From Thalassobaculum_A sp040219215 (GTDB lineage: Bacteria; Pseudomonadota; Alphaproteobacteria; Thalassobaculales; Thalassobaculaceae), in contig NZ_JAVJSX010000024.1 of assembly GCF_040219215.1 (NCBI RefSeq), forward strand, positions 83,109 through 147,108: a DNA stretch of 64,000 nucleotides, given 5' to 3'. Shown here piece by piece: positions 60,624 through 64,000 of this stretch. Position 1 is the first letter of the stretch. Each line of letters opens with the position of its first letter. The position numbers and the translations under genes are program-made. The notes below the pieces were generated by a model. It saw only the letters and a list, made by a program, of their open reading frames with translations. It searched no databases and was not told the DNA's origin.

Positions 60624-61511
60624 CTATCCGCCGAGAACCCGGCCGGCGATCGCGTCGAGGCGCGCCACCACCTCGGGATCGCGAGCCTCGGCATGGGTGA
60701 TCATGGCATGGTCCAGCGCCCGGTCGCCGCCCTGCTCGTCGATCATCGGACGGCGACGCAGCTTCGGTGCCGCCGCCTTGATCAACGCACGCGCCTTGTC
60801 GGCGTTCGACAGCAGGACACGGACCACCACCTCCACCGTCACGTGATCGTGGTCCGGGTGCCAGCAATCGTAGTCGGTGACCATGGCCACGGTCGCATAG
60901 GGGATCTCCGCCTCGCGGGCCAGCTTCGCCTCGGGCATGTTGGTCATGCCGATCACGTCGCAGCCCCACGAACGGTACAGGTTCGACTCCGCCAGGGTCG
61001 AGAACTGCGGGCCTTCCATCGTCATGTAGGTGCCGCCCCGGCTGTGCGGTAGGTCGAGTTCCGTGCAGGCTTCGTCGAGTGCGTCGACCAGACGCGTGCT
61101 GACCGGGTGCGCCATCGAGACATGGGCGACGCACCCCTTGCTGAAGAAGCTCTTCTCGCGCGCAAACGTCCGGTCGATGAACTGGTCGACCAGGACGAAA
61201 TGCCCGGGTGCGTATTCGTGCTTGAGGGAGCCGACGGCGGAGACCGAGATGATGTCGGTCACGCCGGCGCGCTTCATCGCGTCGATGTTGGCTCGGTAGT
61301 TGATGTCGGTCGGACTGAAGCGGTGGCCGCGGCCGTGGCGCGGCAGAAACACCAGCGGCTGGCCATCGAGTTCGCCGAACAGCAACTGGTCCGAGGGCTC
61401 GCCGAACGACGACGGCACGGTCTCCCAGCGGGTGTTTTCCAGCCCGTCGATCTGGTACACGCCGCTGCCGCCGATCACGCCGAGCAGAGCTTCCCGCGTT
61501 TCATTCGCCAT
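60624..61511 (-). CDS. mtnP: S-methyl-5'-thioadenosine phosphorylase
   Basis: Enzyme of 295 residues cleaving methylthioadenosine, the by-product of spermidine-type polyamine and other SAM reactions, to adenine and methylthioribose-1-phosphate. Motifs are IGGSGVYQ, FLPRHGRGHRFSPTDINYRA, SAVGSLKHEYAPG, YMTMEGPQFSTLAESNLYRS and GMTNMPEAKLAREAEIPYAT then VTDYDCWH. It heads an operon with the TPR gene. Adenine from this enzyme can be deaminated by the Ade encoded at 49213. Confidence 0.94.
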   Translation of the reverse strand: MANETREALLGVIGGSGVYQIDGLENTRWETVPSSFGEPSDQLLFGELDGQPLVFLPRHGRGHRFSPTDINYRANIDAMKRAGVTDIISVSAVGSLKHEYAPGHFVLVDQFIDRTFAREKSFFSKGCVAHVSMAHPVSTRLVDALDEACTELDLPHSRGGTYMTMEGPQFSTLAESNLYRSWGCDVIGMTNMPEAKLAREAEIPYATVAMVTDYDCWHPDHDHVTVEVVVRVLLSNADKARALIKAAAPKLRRRPMIDEQGGDRALDHAMITHAEARDPEVVARLDAIAGRVLGG

Positions 61512-61629
61512 CGTCCCGGTCTCTCCACTGTCCGCCCGATACCCGCAGCATCACCTATAGCGCGGGGCGACACGGCAGCGAAAGGGCGAGAGACCGATCC
61601 GGAGGCAAACGCCGAGGTTCGCCGTCAGG

Positions 61630-62196
61630 TCAGAGTGCCGGCGTCAGATCGATGTGGCGAATGCGGATGGCCTGGACCACCCGGTTCCGCAGCGTGCGGT
61701 TGATCATGACCGTCAGGGCCTCTTCGGCACGGGTCCGGTCCGGTCGGTGGGCAGCACGCGGCCCCAGCATGGCCAGCGCTTCAGCCGCGGCGTGCGCTAT
61801 CTCGTCGGCTCGGTCGTGGACCACCGGGGCGAGGGCTCGCCGGGCCAGGACGGAGATCTGCGCCTCGACCCGCCAACGATCGACACTGAGGCGCTTGCCG
61901 TGAAACCCGACGATCGGCCGATCGAAGTCGATCTGAACGACGGTCCGCTCATCGGATTCGAGGTGCCGGAGGAACGCATAGACGAGCAGTCCGCCGACAA
62001 TGACGACACACGCGGCACCGACAATCGAGCGGCCGTACTCGGGCGAGTGCGAACCGGATCCAAGCTTGATGATCGATACCGCCTCGACAGCGGCCCAGCC
62101 AATCCCGAACGCCAGGATCAGGCTGCCAAGCGCCAGCAGGGAAGCGCTGGCGAACCACGCGGTACGGGTGGTCACGGGAGTTACGACATGGGGCAT
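61630..62196 (-). CDS. Hypothetical membrane protein
   Basis: Predicted 188-residue protein. Two N-terminal membrane helices (about residues 13-36 and 58-76) are followed by a soluble C-terminal region with a strand-helix segment (VVQIDFDRPIVGFHGKRLSV) and a basic C-terminus (INRTLRNRVVQAIRIRHIDL). The ATG at 62196 has AAGGCGG about eight bases upstream; the frame also opens at a TTG at 62214. I do not recognise a family. Terminator-like hairpin 62275-62300 separates it from petC. Confidence 0.65.
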   Translation of the reverse strand: MPHVVTPVTTRTAWFASASLLALGSLILAFGIGWAAVEAVSIIKLGSGSHSPEYGRSIVGAACVVIVGGLLVYAFLRHLESDERTVVQIDFDRPIVGFHGKRLSVDRWRVEAQISVLARRALAPVVHDRADEIAHAAAEALAMLGPRAAHRPDRTRAEEALTVMINRTLRNRVVQAIRIRHIDLTPAL

Positions 62197-62274
62197 CGGG
62201 AGCACCGCCTTCAAGCGTTAACCAAATTGGCAACGCCGGTCGGGGAGCCCGGTTCCCGGAGGCCGGAATCGAAA

Positions 62275-62300
62275 GGGGCCGGAGGAATTCCCCCGGCCCC
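62275..62300 (-). terminator. Intrinsic terminator of the cytochrome bc1 operon
   Basis: GGGGCCGG (62275-62282) pairs with CCGGCCCC (62293-62300), extended by GG/CC around an AATT loop with one mismatch. On the minus strand the stem is followed by TTTC. It lies 27 bases after the petC stop. Confidence 0.8.
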
Positions 62301-62326
62301 GTTTGAACGTCCAGCCCGCGCCCGCG

Positions 62327-63091
62327 TCAGTGCACGTTGGCCCAGATCTTCCGCTTGGTCGCGTAGAGCAGGCCGGTAAAGACCAGCAGGAACAGGATCA
62401 CCATCACCCCGGTCCGCTTGCTCTGCTCGAGGTTGGGTTCCGACGCCCAGGCCAGGAAGGTGGTAACGTCCCGGGCCTGCTGGGCGATCGTCGCCGGCGT
62501 GTTGTCGCCATAGGTCACGCCGTCCGGAAACAACGGCTGCGGCATGGCGATCTGCTGTCCGGCGAAGCCCGTATTGTAGTACATGCCGTCGGGGATCTTC
62601 ATGTCCGCCGGCGCGTCCTTGTAGCCCGTCAACAGCGCGTACATGTAGTCGGCGCCGCCGACCCGTGCATCGACCATCAACGACAGGTCCGGCGGCAGCG
62701 CACCACCGTTGGACGCACGTGCCGCCTCGTCGTTTGCGAACGGGCTGACGAACCGATCCGACGGCTTGGCCGGACGGTTGAACATCTCGCCTGAGTCGTT
62801 CGGGCCGTCGCTGACTTCCTTCTCAGCCGCGATCGCCTTGATCTCGTCTTCGTTGTAGCCGAGATCAGCGAGGTTCCGGTAGGCGACAAACTTCAGCCCG
62901 TGACAACTCGCGCAGACGTTCTGGTAGACCTGGAAGCCACGCTGCAGCGAAGCACGGTCGAAGGTTCCGAACACACCGCCGAACGTCCAGTCCTGCTTCG
63001 GTATCTCGACTTCCCCAGCAGCCAGCGCCGGACCAGCCAGGGCGGAAGCGACCAGTGCGGTCGCCGCCAGCGTCTTGATACGCGCGATCAT
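62327..63091 (-). CDS. petC: Cytochrome c1 of the bc1 complex
   Basis: Heme-c subunit of 254 residues of ubiquinol:cytochrome c oxidoreductase, periplasmic face. A signal peptide (cleavage near ALAA-GEVEI) is followed by the heme site C60-A-S-C63-H64 (NVCASCHGLKF), the methionine ligand region with QQIAMPQPLFPDG, and a C-terminal membrane anchor (TGVMVILFLLVFTGLLYATK). The ATG overlaps the petB stop (ATGA). A terminator follows. Confidence 0.96.
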   Translation of the reverse strand: MIARIKTLAATALVASALAGPALAAGEVEIPKQDWTFGGVFGTFDRASLQRGFQVYQNVCASCHGLKFVAYRNLADLGYNEDEIKAIAAEKEVSDGPNDSGEMFNRPAKPSDRFVSPFANDEAARASNGGALPPDLSLMVDARVGGADYMYALLTGYKDAPADMKIPDGMYYNTGFAGQQIAMPQPLFPDGVTYGDNTPATIAQQARDVTTFLAWASEPNLEQSKRTGVMVILFLLVFTGLLYATKRKIWANVH

Positions 63092-64000
63092 CGGACGTTC
63101 TCCCGTGGCGCCGTGGCAGCACCGGCCAAGCCGGCCCCCCCGCCGAGCACCGGCTCACTGATCGATTTTGGCAACTGCCGCGGAGTCTCGAAGATCGAGA
63201 GCAGCGGCAGGACGAGCAGGAAGTGAATGAAATAGTACGCTGTGGCGAACCGCGAACCGATGACGTACCAGCCCTCGGCCGGCTTGCCGCCGAAGTAGGT
63301 CAGCGCCACCACGTCGACCACCAGGATCCAGAAGAAGATCTTGAACATCGGCCGGAACTGGCCGCTGCGCACCGGAGACCGGTCCAGCCACGGCAGGATG
63401 AACAGAACGGCGATCGAGCCGAACATGAACAGCACGCCGCCCAGCTTGTCGGGGATCGAACGCAGGATCGCGTAGAACGGCAGGAAGTACCATTCCGGCA
63501 CGATATGCTCCGGCGTGACCAGCGGGTTGGCCGGGATGTAGTTGTCCGGGTGGCCGAGGAAGTTCGGCGCGAAAAAGACCGCCGCGCTGAACACGATCAG
63601 AAACACACCCAGGCCGAACGCGTCCTTCACCGTGTAGTACGGGTGGAACGGGATCTGGTCCTTGGCGCTCTTGATGTCGACGCCCAGCGGGTTGTTCGAG
63701 CCGAAGCGGTGCAGCGCCACCAGATGAAGAACAACCACGCCGATGATCACGAACGGCAGCAGGTAGTGCAGCGAGAAGAACCGGTTCAGCGTCGGGTTGT
63801 CTACAGCGAAGCCGCCCCACAGCCAGGTCACGATGCTTTCGCCGACCACCGGGATCGCCGAGAACAGGTTGGTGATGACGGTGGCGCCCCAGAAGCTCAT
63901 CTGGCCCCACGGCAGCACGTAGCCCATGAAGGCGGTCGGCATCATGAGCAACATGATGACCACACCCAGCATCCACAGCAGCTCACGCGGCGCCTTGTAG
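63088..64000 (-). CDS. petB: Cytochrome b of the bc1 complex; N-terminal part outside the window
   Basis: Membrane subunit carrying two b hemes and the quinol sites. About 304 residues are visible, corresponding to the C-terminal two thirds: the end of helix C with YVLPWGQMSFWGATVITNLF, heme-ligand histidines in SLHYLLPFVIIGVVVLHLVA, the Qo-site PEWY motif (IVPEWYFLPFYAILRSIP), and the final helices. Upstream codons (YKAPRELLW) continue to base 64000, so the gene starts beyond the edge, where the Rieske gene petA is expected. The stop overlaps the petC start (ATGA). Confidence 0.95.
   Translation of the reverse strand, partial: YKAPRELLWMLGVVIMLLMMPTAFMGYVLPWGQMSFWGATVITNLFSAIPVVGESIVTWLWGGFAVDNPTLNRFFSLHYLLPFVIIGVVVLHLVALHRFGSNNPLGVDIKSAKDQIPFHPYYTVKDAFGLGVFLIVFSAAVFFAPNFLGHPDNYIPANPLVTPEHIVPEWYFLPFYAILRSIPDKLGGVLFMFGSIAVLFILPWLDRSPVRSGQFRPMFKIFFWILVVDVVALTYFGGKPAEGWYVIGSRFATAYYFIHFLLVLPLLSIFETPRQLPKSISEPVLGGGAGLAGAATAPRENVR

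Noticed and set aside
60613..61134. Upstream extension of the TPR protein frame across the MTA phosphorylase gene
   Set aside because: The sequence there is the phosphorylase read in another frame; a GTG at 60612 gives a sensible start.

Overview
The window is high-GC DNA from an alphaproteobacterium, most likely a free-living, aerobic member of the Rhodospirillales. The signs are a MucR/Ros regulator, a petB-petC cytochrome bc1 operon, an alphaproteobacterial HspQ, three stand-alone PAS_5-type proteins, homospermidine synthase, and TTAA-N7-TTAA (CtrA-type) boxes upstream of signalling genes. The taxonomic call is inferred from gene content; there is no rRNA here. I see no IS element, prophage or CRISPR array. 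Gene density is very high, with many 4-base ATGA/GTGA/TTGA overlaps and several convergent pairs whose stop codons overlap or abut.

Layout, left part. 1-979 is the 5' part of pyrD (minus). 1163-5476 is a catabolic and regulatory cluster: a decarboxylating-dehydrogenase homologue, a Gfo/Idh/MocA oxidoreductase and a GntR/FCD regulator, facing an ATZ/TRZ-type amidohydrolase. 5571-7495 is a coupled HxlR regulator and MATE pump. 7733-12720 is a solute-uptake and catabolic unit: a divergent GntR/FCD regulator with an inverted-repeat operator, then an NMT1/SsuA-like binding protein, two different permeases, an ATPase and a fumarylpyruvate-hydrolase-like enzyme. 12881-16819 holds a PAS_5 protein, a divergent HxlR/RibD-like reductase pair, two DUF899 thioredoxin-like genes with a decayed third copy, and a small membrane protein. 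A chemoreceptor (17130-18800) and tRNA-Arg(CCG) follow.

Middle part. 19361-29253 holds assorted metabolism: a KSTD-like flavoprotein, a TauD-type dioxygenase, a MetX-like alpha/beta hydrolase, an EamA transporter, a CaiB-type CoA transferase, hspQ, an M20 peptidase, a sensor histidine kinase and S-formylglutathione hydrolase. 29885-31657 is a three-gene minus-strand operon: corrinoid protein, DUF1638, Virulence_fact protein. 33036-36180 is an AmmeMemoRadiSam locus with B and A fused, divergent from its radical SAM partner and followed by another PAS_5 protein. 36195-44592 has gamma-glutamyltransferase, two DadA-like flavin oxidases and, between them, a Fur-boxed Fe(III) importer (binding protein plus fused permease, no ATPase in view).

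Right part. 44685-48810 has an MFS transporter, yciB, a DusA-type gene, an isochorismatase-like hydrolase and mucR. 49213-53506 has adenine deaminase, homospermidine synthase and a class IV aminotransferase. 55342-59512 is a coupled GH15-otsA-glk operon lacking otsB. 59633-62196 has a histidine-phosphatase-like protein, a TPR protein, MTA phosphorylase and a membrane protein. The window ends in petC and partial petB.

Most notable: three exact TTAA-N7-TTAA boxes, each upstream of a signalling gene (PAS_5, chemoreceptor, receiver-like protein); the corrinoid/DUF1638/Virulence_fact module without any methyltransferase; the AmmeMemoRadiSam locus with its PAS_5 tail; the two-permease importer with its own hydrolase and operator; and the trehalose operon with glucokinase in place of trehalose-6-phosphate phosphatase.
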